Source: Kribbella sp. VKM Ac-2568
GTDB taxonomy: Bacteria; Actinomycetota; Actinomycetes; Propionibacteriales; Kribbellaceae
Direction: 5' to 3'
Length of the DNA stretch: 64,000 bases
Assembly: GCF_004345365.1 (NCBI RefSeq)
Contig: NZ_SLVF01000016.1
Span: 62,001-126,000, forward strand
Within the stretch, counting starts at the first letter, position 1; the number at the start of each line of letters is the position of its first letter. The notes below the pieces were generated by a model. It was not told where the DNA came from. It made no database searches and saw nothing but the letters and a program-made list of their open reading frames with translations. A program made the translations under genes and the position numbers. This document shows positions 24,980 through 33,902 of the stretch, piece after piece.

Positions 24980-27733
24980 GTGAGTACGCCGGCACGGGGC
25001 GGGGCCGAAGGGATCGTCGGGCGGGAACGCGAGCTGGGGTTGTTGCGCAGCTGGCTGGATGCCGCGCGCAACGGCTCCGGACGGCTGGTCCTCTGCAGCG
25101 GTGAAGCCGGGATCGGGAAGACCCGGCTGGCCCAGGAGCTCGCGGGGATCGCGCTGGCGGCAGGGGCGACTGTCGCGTGGGGCAGGTGCGTCGAGACGGA
25201 AGGCGCCCCGGCGTACTGGCCGTGGCGGCAGGTCCTTCGGTCGTTGGGGATCAACGCGGACCGGACCCTCTCGGGCGAGGGGACCGAGGATCGCTTCCGG
25301 CTCTTCGAGGACATAGTCCAGGTCGTGGAGGAAATGGCCGGGCACGACGGGCTGGTCGTGGTACTCGATGACATCCACCGGGCCGACGAGGATTCAGTGC
25401 TGGTGCTCAGGCATCTCGCCGACCAATTGAGCGGGATGCCGGTGCTCGTGCTGGCGACCGTGCGCGACTTCGAGCCGGCGAGCACGCGGCTGATGCCCGA
25501 GCTGCTCCGGGCACCGTCGGCGGAACGTCTTGCTTTGAAGGGCTTCGGGGTGCCGGAGGTCAGCGAACAGTTGCCAGACGCAACCACCGAGGAAGCCCGG
25601 CAGGTGCATGAGGTGACTGGCGGTAATCCGCTGTTCGTGCGCGAGGTCGCCCGGGCAATGACGGACGGTTCGTGGCGTCCCGACCGGCCGCCGCGGACAG
25701 TGCTCGACATCGTCGGCGCGCGGCTGGACCGGATCAGCCCAGACTGCCGCCGGTTGGTGCAGGCCGGGGCGATCATCGGCCGAGACTTCCAAATAGGCCT
25801 GCTGGCCACAACCATCGGCCGACCTGTCGACGACTGCCTGCCGCTGATCGACGAGGCCGTTGCCTTCGGATTCGTCGATCGCGTCAACGACAGTGGGGAT
25901 TACCGCTTCGTCCACGCGCTCACCCGCGACGCGGTGGAGGCGTCCCTGGCGACTGCCGACCGGGCCGCCCTGCATCGGGCTTTGGCGGAGGTACTGGAGG
26001 CACGGTTCGCGGAGGATCTGTCCGAGCACCTCGCCGAGATCGCCCGCCACCGCGCCGAGCTGGCGCAGTACGGGGAAGGTGAGACGGCCCGGCTTTGGAT
26101 GGTGCGGGCCGCGGACGACGCAGTACGACGGCTTGCTTATGAGGAAGGTGCTCGGCTCTATCGGGCTGCGCTGGCTACGACGCCCCTGCCCGCAGAGGAG
26201 CGGTCCCGGATCCAGGTGGCGCTCGGTCGGGCTGCGTACCTCGCGGGCGATCTCCAAGGATGCGTCACGGCGGCGGCCGCGGCGGCCGAGGCGGCGCAGA
26301 GTCCTGAGCAGAAGGCCGAGGCCGCCCTGGTGGTTGAAGCCGTTCCCGACCCGGGGATCAACGCGACGGCGAAGAGGCTGTGCGAGGAAGCGCTCGCGAT
26401 CACGGACGACGACGCCCTCCGAGCACGGCTGCTGGCTCAACGTAGCCACCTCGCCTTCTACGACGGCGAACAGGAGCGGCTCGATGTACTGAGCGCTGAG
26501 GCTCTCGACCTGGCTCGCACGTCGCACGACATCCACGCGTTGATGGACGCGTTGCGCGCCAGGCAGGAGGCGTGCCCCGGTCCGGCCGGTCGCGCCGAGC
26601 GGCTGGAGCTCGCCTCCGAGATGCTCTCGCTGGCGCAACGAACGAACAGTGCGCGTGCGGTCATGTGGGGCGAGCTCTGGCGACTCGACGCGTTGATCGA
26701 GAGCGGACAACTCGCGGCAGCCGCCGAGGAACTCCCCACGCTGGAGGTCGCGGTCAAGAGACTCGGTGGACCGGTCAGCGCGTGGCACCACGACCGCGTC
26801 GCCGCTTGTCTGGCCCAGGCCCGAGGTCGGTACGACGAGGCTGCCGCGATCGCACGGCGGGGATTCGACCGGATGCGAGTGGTCGAACCTGCGCCCGCCT
26901 CGGGTGCCTACTTCGCGCTGCTGATCTCGCTGGCGGGTCACGTCGGGGTCAGCGAGGACGCGGCCGCCTTCGCCCGGCAGGCCTTCGACCCACCGCCTCG
27001 GTTCGCGACGATGTCCCGGCTCTCCAGGTCGTACCTGCAGTTGTGTGCGGGCCTCCCGGACGAGGCGGCCGCGTCGTACCGGCAGGCCGGGCCGATGGAG
27101 ACCTGGTCGCTGCCGGCGTTCTTCGTCCTGCCTGGTTACGTGTACGCCGCGCTGGCGTGTGCCGGGCTCGGCCGGCACGACGACCTCGCAGTACTCCTCG
27201 AGCGGCTAGAACCGTTCCGCGGTGAGCACGTGGTCGGCAACGGGGTCGCCTTCATGGGCCCGGCCGAACTCGCCCTCGGACGGGCGGCGGCGGCCCTCGG
27301 GCGCTTCGACGCCGCGATCGACGATCTGACCACGGCCGTCCGCCAGGCCGAGAGCGCCGGTGCGCCCGGGTTCGTCGCCGAGGCGGAGTTTCATCTCGCC
27401 ACTGCATTGCGGGCGAGGAACGCGGCGGGTGATCGCGACCGCGCCCTCACCGTGGCCCGCGACGCCGACCGGCTGGTCAGATCGCTCGGCATGACCGCGT
27501 ACGCCGACCGCACCGCCGCGCTGCTGGGCACCGGCGAGGCGCCGAACGGTCTCAGCCCTCGGGAGGCGGAGGTGGCCGCGCTGGTGGCCGAGGGCCTCAC
27601 CAACCGGCAGATCGCTGAGCGCCTGGTGCTCTCCGAACGCACGGCGCAGAACCACGTCCAGCACATCCTCACCAAGCTCGGCTTCGCCACCCGCAGCCAG
27701 ATCGCCGCCTGGAGCGCCCGCTCGGACCGCTGA
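24980..27733 (+). CDS. LuxR-family regulator with N-terminal AAA/STAND ATPase
   Basis: 917 residues from GTG 24980. The start IVGRERELGLL is followed by Walker A GEAGIGKT (41-48) and Walker B VVVLDDIHRAD (about 124-134). A helical middle part with repeated Ala-rich helices (320-840) probably forms TPR-like units. The C-terminal LuxR HTH is LSPREAEVAALVAEGLTNRQI onward (about 855-910). It resembles MalT/LAL activators. It is divergent from the caspase operon across a 233-bp gap with two palindromes, so it is a candidate regulator of that operon. That link is inference. Confidence 0.9.
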   Translation: MSTPARGGAEGIVGRERELGLLRSWLDAARNGSGRLVLCSGEAGIGKTRLAQELAGIALAAGATVAWGRCVETEGAPAYWPWRQVLRSLGINADRTLSGEGTEDRFRLFEDIVQVVEEMAGHDGLVVVLDDIHRADEDSVLVLRHLADQLSGMPVLVLATVRDFEPASTRLMPELLRAPSAERLALKGFGVPEVSEQLPDATTEEARQVHEVTGGNPLFVREVARAMTDGSWRPDRPPRTVLDIVGARLDRISPDCRRLVQAGAIIGRDFQIGLLATTIGRPVDDCLPLIDEAVAFGFVDRVNDSGDYRFVHALTRDAVEASLATADRAALHRALAEVLEARFAEDLSEHLAEIARHRAELAQYGEGETARLWMVRAADDAVRRLAYEEGARLYRAALATTPLPAEERSRIQVALGRAAYLAGDLQGCVTAAAAAAEAAQSPEQKAEAALVVEAVPDPGINATAKRLCEEALAITDDDALRARLLAQRSHLAFYDGEQERLDVLSAEALDLARTSHDIHALMDALRARQEACPGPAGRAERLELASEMLSLAQRTNSARAVMWGELWRLDALIESGQLAAAAEELPTLEVAVKRLGGPVSAWHHDRVAACLAQARGRYDEAAAIARRGFDRMRVVEPAPASGAYFALLISLAGHVGVSEDAAAFARQAFDPPPRFATMSRLSRSYLQLCAGLPDEAAASYRQAGPMETWSLPAFFVLPGYVYAALACAGLGRHDDLAVLLERLEPFRGEHVVGNGVAFMGPAELALGRAAAALGRFDAAIDDLTTAVRQAESAGAPGFVAEAEFHLATALRARNAAGDRDRALTVARDADRLVRSLGMTAYADRTAALLGTGEAPNGLSPREAEVAALVAEGLTNRQIAERLVLSERTAQNHVQHILTKLGFATRSQIAAWSARSDR

Positions 27734-27885
27734 GCATTTGAGTGGTTGACACCCCGCGCCGGCCCCCAGGGATACCAGGGCATGGCCAGGGCATCTCCCG
27801 GGCGCGAACGGACGGCCAGTCGGGCGACGGTGATCGTGGCGGTACCGCCGGAGTGCTGCCGCGACCACGCCAGAGAGGTCCGACC

Positions 27886-29232
27886 GTGGAGACGAACAAC
27901 GACTACGACTACGACGTCATCGTGATGGGCGGCGGGGCACCCGGCGAGCACTGCGCCGGCGCGCTGGCCGAGGGCGGGCTGCGGGTCGCGCTGGTCGAGC
28001 GGGAGTTGGTCGGCGGCGAGTGTTCGTACTGGGCGTGCATCCCGTCCAAGACGTTGTTGCGGGCGGGCGAGGCGGTCCACGCGGCTCGCGACGCCGAGGG
28101 TGTCGCCGAGGTGGACGTCGCGAAAGCTCTGGCCTGGCGCGACTTCATGGTGTCCGACCACACCGACGTGGGTCAGGAGCGCTGGCTCGCGAAGGCCGGC
28201 ATCGCCCTGATCCGCGGCAGCGGCCGGCTCGCCGGTCGCGGGGCGGTCGAGGTCAACGGTGTCCGGCACACCACGGCGAACGTCGTCGTCGCGACCGGCG
28301 CGGACCCGGTCATTCCGCCGATCCCCGGGCTCAGCGACCTCGACGGGATCTGGACCAACCGCGAGGTGACCGCGATGACGGCGATCCCGCGTCGCCTGGT
28401 CATCCTCGGCGGCGGCCCGGTCGGCGTCGAGATGGCCCAGGCCGTACTCCGCCTCGGCGGCGAGGTCGCGCTCGCCAACCGGGGACAACACCTGCTCTCC
28501 AGGGAACCCGCGCCGCTGGGTGAAGCCATCGCGGAGGTGCTCCGCCGCGAGGGGGTGGAAATCGCCCTCGGAGCACAGGCGATCGCCGCGCGGCGCGACG
28601 GCTCGGAGTATGTGGTGGAGTTCGACGACGGCACGGAGTTGCGCGGGGATCGCCTGCTGGTCGCCACCGGCCGGCAGCCGCGGGTGAACGGGATCGGCCT
28701 CGAGACGGTCGGCATCGAGCCCGAACCGCGCGGGATCCCGGTCGACGAACACCTGCGCGCGGGCGAGAGGCTCTTCGCGATCGGCGACGTCACCGGGATC
28801 TGGCCGACCACCCACGTCGGCAAGTACCAGGGCGATGTGGTCGCCGATCACCTGCTGGGCGGATCGCGGCAGACCAACTACGAGGCGGTCCCGCGGGTCA
28901 CGTTCACCGATCCGGCGGCGGCTTCGGTGGGCGTCGGCGAGGACGTGTTCAGCTCGACCGTCCCGGTGGCGGAGGTCGCCAAGACGGCGACATACACGCG
29001 TGCCTACGCGGAGTCGAACGGCTTCCTCACGCTGCTGAGCGACGGTGACCGGCTCACCGGCGCCTATGCCCTCGGCCCGGAAGCGGGCGAATGGCTGCAG
29101 CAGGCCACGCTGGCGATCCGGGCCCGGCTCCCGCTCGACGTGCTGGTGGACACCATCCAGCCGTTCCCGACCTTCTCGGAGATCTACGTCTCCGCACTGC
29201 ACGCGCTCCAGCAACACATCGCCGCGCGCTGA
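27886..29232 (+). CDS. Pyridine nucleotide-disulfide oxidoreductase (dihydrolipoamide-dehydrogenase-like)
   Basis: 448 residues from GTG 27886 with GAGAGG upstream. FAD Rossmann motif VIVMGGGAPGEHCAG (about 11-25), redox-active cysteines in GECSYWACIPSKT (CxxxxC), NAD(P) motif LVILGGGPVGVEMAQ (about 166-180), second FAD contact LFAIGDVTG, and a C-terminal dimerisation domain ending in FPTFSEIYVSALH. It transfers electrons from NAD(P)H to a disulfide, metal or quinone. The unusual GGGAPGEH for GxGxxG is typical of a clade close to mercuric/soluble transhydrogenase-like enzymes. The C-terminal His-Glu of lipoamide dehydrogenases is not obvious. A universal stress protein follows 31 bp downstream. 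Confidence 0.88.
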   Translation: METNNDYDYDVIVMGGGAPGEHCAGALAEGGLRVALVERELVGGECSYWACIPSKTLLRAGEAVHAARDAEGVAEVDVAKALAWRDFMVSDHTDVGQERWLAKAGIALIRGSGRLAGRGAVEVNGVRHTTANVVVATGADPVIPPIPGLSDLDGIWTNREVTAMTAIPRRLVILGGGPVGVEMAQAVLRLGGEVALANRGQHLLSREPAPLGEAIAEVLRREGVEIALGAQAIAARRDGSEYVVEFDDGTELRGDRLLVATGRQPRVNGIGLETVGIEPEPRGIPVDEHLRAGERLFAIGDVTGIWPTTHVGKYQGDVVADHLLGGSRQTNYEAVPRVTFTDPAAASVGVGEDVFSSTVPVAEVAKTATYTRAYAESNGFLTLLSDGDRLTGAYALGPEAGEWLQQATLAIRARLPLDVLVDTIQPFPTFSEIYVSALHALQQHIAAR

Positions 29233-29263
29233 CGCCACCTGGTCACACAGAACGGAGCCACTG

Positions 29264-30184
29264 ATGAAGTTCTTCCGCCGGCTGCAAGCAGACGAGGTGA
29301 GGCCGCCGGTCCGGGCGGCCCCCACGCCGGGCCGGCGGAAGACGATCGGCCTGCCACTGCGCGAGGACTCGGGTTCGGTCCTCGTCGCAGTGGACGGCCA
29401 CCCGAAGGGCTGGGGGGCGCTGGAATGGGCCGCCGCCGAGGCGGCCGCCCGCGGCAGCGTCCTCCGGATCGTGCACGCCTACACCTGGTCGGCCTTCCCG
29501 ATCGACGCGTTCGGCGGGCTCATGATGGTGCACCGGGACCCGCAAGCCGAACTGGCCGCCGGGCTGATCGTCGAGGAGGCCGCGAGGCGCGCTCGCCGCA
29601 TCGCGCCGACGCTGCGGGTCAGCACCCACCTCCAAGGCGGCTCCCCCGCCGACGCGGTGCTCCGGGAGGGCCGGTGGGACTCCCTGATCGTCCTCGGCCG
29701 CCGCTCCCGCGCGCACTGGACCAACCCGTGCTCCGAACCGCCCGGCCTACGGGTGGCTCGCCGGGCGGCGGGCCCGGTGGCGATAGTCGACCTGCTCGGC
29801 CACGAAGCGCGCGGGCCCTCGGCGGGACGGGTGGTCGCCTGCCTGGGCGAGACCGGGGACCCGAGGCCGGCATTGGGAGTGGCCTTCCGTGCCGCCCTGC
29901 GTCGCGGCGTCGGAGTCACGGTGCTGGCCAAACCGGCCAGACCTGTTCTCAAGGAGGCCCTGCGCATGTGCCAGGACGCCTTCCCCGAGGTGCGCTTCCG
30001 CCGCGTCTCTCCTTTCGCGCTGGCGAGCGAGTCCGCGGGTGCCGCCCTGACGGTGCTCGACGCACGCCCCCATGGACGCCTGCACCGGGCGTTCACCTCA
30101 TCTTCGAGTGAGGCCGTCCTGCGCTCCCGGCGCGGCCCGATCGTCATCGCGGGAACCACCGTCGACGTGACCGGCACCTGGTGA
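29264..30184 (+). CDS. Universal stress protein (UspA family)
   Basis: 306 residues. Residues 1-40 are a basic linker. A UspA-type alpha/beta domain begins VLVAVDGHPKGWGALEWAAAEAAARGS with LRIVHAYTW and ends in a glycine-rich LIVLGRRSR. A second, more diverged UspA-like half starts at GRVVACLGETGDPRPALGVAF. The ATP-binding Gly-X2-Gly-X9-Gly signature is imperfect. It probably responds to stress or dormancy signals. It lies 31 bp downstream of the flavin reductase, so they are likely co-transcribed. A strong hairpin terminator follows. Confidence 0.83.
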   Translation: MKFFRRLQADEVRPPVRAAPTPGRRKTIGLPLREDSGSVLVAVDGHPKGWGALEWAAAEAAARGSVLRIVHAYTWSAFPIDAFGGLMMVHRDPQAELAAGLIVEEAARRARRIAPTLRVSTHLQGGSPADAVLREGRWDSLIVLGRRSRAHWTNPCSEPPGLRVARRAAGPVAIVDLLGHEARGPSAGRVVACLGETGDPRPALGVAFRAALRRGVGVTVLAKPARPVLKEALRMCQDAFPEVRFRRVSPFALASESAGAALTVLDARPHGRLHRAFTSSSSEAVLRSRRGPIVIAGTTVDVTGTW

Positions 30185-30200
30185 GCCGGACGGAGCAGTG

Positions 30201-30234
30201 CCACGGGCCCCCACAGCTCTTGTGGGGCCCGTGG
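30201..30234. terminator. Bidirectional hairpin terminator
   Basis: CCACGGGCCCCCACA (30201-30215) pairs with TTGTGGGGCCCGTGG (30220-30234) with one extra C, giving a long GC stem and a short loop. It sits between the UspA gene and the convergent DUF3800-like gene and can serve both. Confidence 0.8.
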
Positions 30235-30258
30235 TCTCAGTGGGTCACTGACTGTTCG

Positions 30259-31308
30259 TCAACGGCTCGTCACGGATCGGATTTCCGGTCCACCGGTCAG
30301 GCGCTGCCAGCTCGGGGCGTCGGGCCAGAGGGAGTTGTGGGAGAGGTAGGGCCGGAGGAGCTCGGTGAGGGCCGGGTCCGAGCGGGAGTGAAGTTCGGCG
30401 ACAGCGATGTGGCGGGCGGCTCCGGCGAGGAGGTCCGCGAGCTGGACCCGAGGGTCTGTGCGGGAGTCGGTCATCGTGACGCTCAGGAGCGGTGGCGGGC
30501 CGGAGGAGACCTCTGCGAGGATCGCCTGAACCTGAGCGACGCGATGCCGGGTCAGGGCGCTCTGCTCGTCGTGGACGATGGCGACGGAACAGACGCCCTC
30601 GTTCCAGTTCAGTGCGGTGCTCCAGTGCAGGGCGGTCTCGAGTAGCGCTGGGAGCAGGGGTTCGAGGGCGGGTGGCACCGACGAACGGTCGTCGAGGAGG
30701 AGGGTGAGCACCTCTTCGAGCTTCGGCCGGGACCTGCTCAGGCGGTCGAGAATCCCTTGCAGGCTGTCGGATTCCTGTCGGCTTGGGAGTGTGGAACGAA
30801 GGTCCCCGAGGATGGCGTAGAACTCGTCGACGGCGGCTGCGTTGATCACTTGGCGGCGTTTGGTCCGCATCACCTTGACGAAGGTGGCCAGGAAGGCGCG
30901 CCACCTCAGCCGGCCGAAGACCGCCGGGCCGTCGCGGTACAGAGTCACGGCCGCGGGGCGGAGTTCTGTCGCCAGGCTGGTGCCCGCGGCGTACGTGGGA
31001 TCGCCGAGCAGGAAGTCGACGATGCGGCAGGTGATGAAGAACGGCTTGTCGGTCAGGTGCACGTGGCCGATGCCGCGCAGCGAGCCGAGCAACCACTCCA
31101 GCACCGGACGCTGCCGGAGCATCTGGGTCGCCTTGTACTCCGTGCTGGTGTGGCGGAATCTCGCCCGGACCAGCGCGACGTACTCCGCCGCGGCCGGGCG
31201 GTCGAGGTGGACGCCGGCATGGGTGATGACGGGCGAGGTGGGATCGAGCAGGTTGGTGCCGGTGAATCCGGACTCGTCACAGGCGATCTCGAGAGGACGC
31301 GAATGCAT
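30259..31308 (-). CDS. DUF3800-like protein (possible RNase-H-fold)
   Basis: 349 residues. The N-terminal IACDESGFTGTNL (acidic DESG, about 8-20) and the C-terminal TDPRVQLADLLAGAARHI (about 290-307) match the two acidic anchors of the DUF3800 family, which is predicted to be related to RNase H-like nucleases and is often found in mobile or defence contexts. The middle is helical and has no recognised domain. ATG at 31308 follows a weak ribosome binding site. No partner gene is adjacent, so it appears to be a lone accessory gene. Activity is not shown. Confidence 0.7.
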   Translation of the reverse strand: MHSRPLEIACDESGFTGTNLLDPTSPVITHAGVHLDRPAAAEYVALVRARFRHTSTEYKATQMLRQRPVLEWLLGSLRGIGHVHLTDKPFFITCRIVDFLLGDPTYAAGTSLATELRPAAVTLYRDGPAVFGRLRWRAFLATFVKVMRTKRRQVINAAAVDEFYAILGDLRSTLPSRQESDSLQGILDRLSRSRPKLEEVLTLLLDDRSSVPPALEPLLPALLETALHWSTALNWNEGVCSVAIVHDEQSALTRHRVAQVQAILAEVSSGPPPLLSVTMTDSRTDPRVQLADLLAGAARHIAVAELHSRSDPALTELLRPYLSHNSLWPDAPSWQRLTGGPEIRSVTSR

Positions 31309-31571
31309 GGGGATGGCTGCTCCCTGGGGAAACGTGGCTGCACGCTGAGGACCCCGGCCGCGCGGGCCGGGTCGGGCACCGGCACCACGCGAGGTGGCCG
31401 GTGGTGATCACAGGGATCACACGGGGATCCCGCGGATCAGTGAGCGGCAGCAGCCGTTCCAGCAGACATGCACCCCATCATCGGCGAACCACCGGTGACC
31501 TGTCACCGGGTTTCGCCTCGGCCCTGGCTTTGAAGCCGCGGCCCTGGCTGTTGAGGCCGCGGCGTTGGCCG
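31309..31571. other. Intergenic region with palindrome and short Cys-rich frame
   Basis: 263 bp between two same-strand genes. CCGGTGACCTGTCACCGG (31492-31509) is an 18-bp palindrome. On the minus strand a 29-codon frame from GTG 31506 to 31417 encodes a short peptide with Cys-Trp-Asn-Gly-Cys-Cys. I have no reason to call it a gene beyond this. The sequence around 31521-31566 also repeats a GCCGCGGCC block. Confidence 0.4.
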
Positions 31572-32408
31572 TCAGGGCTTGCGGGCGAGTCCTCCGAGCA
31601 GGAGGCGGCTGGCTCCGCTCGGGGTGGTGAGGCGGCTGCCGTTTACCGGCCACCAGTCGCCGACGGCGGCGAGCCCCGGGCCGACGAGTTCGAGGCCGGT
31701 GAAGAGCGAGGCGATCTCGTCCGCGGTACGGAACGTCATCGAGGGAAAGGCCGTGCGGACCTTGTCCTCCACCGAGGTCGCGAACTCGGCGAGGCGGCTG
31801 CCGTCGCGCGGGTTGGTCGCGTGCGTCACCGCCAGGTAGGAGCCGGCCGGGAGCGCGTCGACATAGCCGGCCACGACTTCGCGAGCCTGCGCGAGATCCG
31901 CGATGCAGTGCAGCACCAGGCACTGGAGCAGGCCGACGGGCCGGTTCAGGTCGAGCGCGCCGGTCACGGTCCGATCCGCGAGGACGGCAGCCGGATCGGT
32001 GAGATCCGCGGCCGCGAAGTAGATCCGCTGCCACTCGTCGGCGAGCAGAGCCTGGCCGTGCGAGATCACCGTGGGGTCGTCGTCGACGTACACCACGGTC
32101 ACGTCCGGAGCGGCCTTCTGCGCGACCTCATGGGTGTTCTCCGAGGTCGGCAGGCCGGAGCCGAGGTCGAGGAACTGGTCGATCCCCCGGTCGCGCGCCA
32201 TCAGGTCGACGACCTTGGCGAGCCAGCGACGGTTCTCCTGGGCGAGCTCGGGCGTCTCGGGAGCGATCGTCAGGATCTGCCGATACAACTGCCGGTCGAC
32301 CTCGAAGCTGTTCTTCCCGCCGAGGAACAGGTCGTAGACGCGGGCCCCGCTGGGCCGGTTGGTGTCGACCTCAGGCGTGCGCGATCGGACGTCGCCCCCC
32401 TCGCCCAT
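31572..32408 (-). CDS. PF04672-type SAM-dependent methyltransferase
   Basis: 278 residues. The family marker near the N-terminus is RPSGARVYDLFLGGKNSFEVDR (about 18-40, often GKDNY in relatives). Motif I is FLDLGSGLPT (about 79-88), the SAM acidic residue is in VVYVDDDPTVI (about 105-115), and LHCIADL follows. Members are abundant in actinobacteria; some have been tied to SAM-dependent processes but most have no known substrate. It is transcribed on the same strand as, and upstream of, the DUF3800-like gene. Confidence 0.85.
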   Translation of the reverse strand: MGEGGDVRSRTPEVDTNRPSGARVYDLFLGGKNSFEVDRQLYRQILTIAPETPELAQENRRWLAKVVDLMARDRGIDQFLDLGSGLPTSENTHEVAQKAAPDVTVVYVDDDPTVISHGQALLADEWQRIYFAAADLTDPAAVLADRTVTGALDLNRPVGLLQCLVLHCIADLAQAREVVAGYVDALPAGSYLAVTHATNPRDGSRLAEFATSVEDKVRTAFPSMTFRTADEIASLFTGLELVGPGLAAVGDWWPVNGSRLTTPSGASRLLLGGLARKP

Positions 32409-32637
32409 CGCCCGACCCCCTGAATCAGAACTACCCGGATCCGAAAATCTTGATCTACCGGAGGCTACCCCAGCACCGCTCTGCGTAGGCCCGGTGCACA
32501 GGTCACCTGATCCCCGGGCTGGGCGGCAGCGATCGGTGACCGCGTGGCGATCGCCGACTGACCGTGTTGCGATGAGTTTTTCCGGGCCGGCTCGTCTCTA
32601 CTGAGACACAACCGGAAACTCGGAGGAGACACACATC

Positions 32638-33177
32638 ATGGCGAAGGTCTTGTACTCGGTGACGATGTCGCTGGACGGCTTCATCGCCGGACCCGGCGGG
32701 GACATGTCATGGATGACGGAGTACCTCGGCCCCAACCCGGAGATCGACGAGCTGATCGAGCGGATCGGCGCCCTGCTCGTCGGGCGCCGGACGTACGACG
32801 GGGACGATCCGCACAAGGGCGACGAGGGCGAGGGCAAGGCCTTCGGCGGCGGCTGGGAGGGCCCGCAGTTCGTCGTCACCCACGACATCCCCGCCACCGC
32901 TCCACCGAACACGACGTTCGTCGACGACTTCGGCACTGCCCTGGCGCAGGCCAAGGAAGCCGCCGGCGACAAGTACGTCAACGTCATGGGCGCGAGCATG
33001 GGCAAACAGTGCCTGGAGGCCGGCCAACTCGACGAGGTCCTGACCCTCATCGCCCCCGTCCTCCTCGGCGACGGTGTCCCTCTCTTCGACCACCCGGGCG
33101 GCCGCAACACCAAATTGGAACGCCTCTCCGTCGGCCAGGTGCCCCTGGCCACCAGCCTCTGGTTCAAGGTGGTGTGA
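32638..33177 (+). CDS. Dihydrofolate-reductase-family protein, copy 1
   Basis: 179 residues. RibD C-terminal/DHFR-like fold: VLYSVTMSLDGFIAGPGGDMSW at the N-terminus, LLVGRRTYDG (about 46-55), FVVTHDIP, and the NADPH-binding region VNVMGASMGKQCLEAGQLDEV (about 113-133), ending in APVLLGDGVPLFD. It is a putative NADPH-dependent reductase of unknown substrate. GGAGGAGA lies upstream. A second copy follows three bases after its stop, which suggests tandem duplication and operon structure. Confidence 0.88.
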   Translation: MAKVLYSVTMSLDGFIAGPGGDMSWMTEYLGPNPEIDELIERIGALLVGRRTYDGDDPHKGDEGEGKAFGGGWEGPQFVVTHDIPATAPPNTTFVDDFGTALAQAKEAAGDKYVNVMGASMGKQCLEAGQLDEVLTLIAPVLLGDGVPLFDHPGGRNTKLERLSVGQVPLATSLWFKVV

Positions 33178-33180
33178 CCG

Positions 33181-33750
33181 ATGGGCAAGCTCATCTACTC
33201 GATGATCACGTCGCTCGACGGCTTCGTCAGCGACTCCGACGGCAACTTCGGCTGGGTTGCTCCGGATCAGGAGGTGCACGAGTTCGTCAACGAGCAGTTC
33301 CGATCGGTCGGCACCTACCTGTACGGCCGGCGGATGTACGAGACGATGGTCTACTGGGAAACGGCGCACAAGGAGCCCGGGTCGCCGCCCTTCATCGTGG
33401 AGTATGCGCGGGTCTGGCAGGCCGCCGACAAGATCGTCTACTCCACCACGCTGAACGAGGTCGCCAGCGAGCGGACCCGGATCGAGCGAACCTTCGACCC
33501 GGACGCGGTGCGCAAGCTGAAGGCCGGGTCCGACGGGGACCTCACCGTCGACGGCCCGCACCTGGCGGCGGAGGCGATCAAAGCCGGCCTGGTCGACGAG
33601 TACCAGGTCTTCGTCGGACCGGCGATCGTCGGTGGCGGCAACCCGTTCTTCCCGGCCGGCGTCCGCGTCGACCTCGAACTGCTGGACGAGCGGCGCTTCG
33701 CCAACGGCGTGGTCTACCTGCGATACAGCGCCAAGGAGGTCACCGCTTAG
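33181..33750 (+). CDS. Dihydrofolate-reductase-family protein, copy 2
   Basis: 189 residues with the same fold as its neighbour: LIYSMITSLDGFVSDSDGNFGW, LYGRRMYETM (about 47-56), DKIVYSTTL, GDLTVDGPHLAAEAIKAGLVDEY (about 118-140), GPAIVGGGNPFFP (about 146-158). The two proteins differ strongly outside the motifs, so the duplication is old or each was acquired separately. No Asp/Glu typical of true folate-reducing DHFR is evident, so I would not call it folA. Confidence 0.88.
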   Translation: MGKLIYSMITSLDGFVSDSDGNFGWVAPDQEVHEFVNEQFRSVGTYLYGRRMYETMVYWETAHKEPGSPPFIVEYARVWQAADKIVYSTTLNEVASERTRIERTFDPDAVRKLKAGSDGDLTVDGPHLAAEAIKAGLVDEYQVFVGPAIVGGGNPFFPAGVRVDLELLDERRFANGVVYLRYSAKEVTA

Positions 33751-33902
33751 CAGGACCGGTTGATTCGCGTACTACGAGACGTGGCACGAGGGACTCCTGA
33801 CGCCGGGGCGACCCTCCGGCTCTAGCTGGGCCGCCTCCGCACCCACGGTGAAATCGAAGGACGTCCGGTGGCAGCCTGGATACGCTGACCCGTGGGGGTT
33901 CG

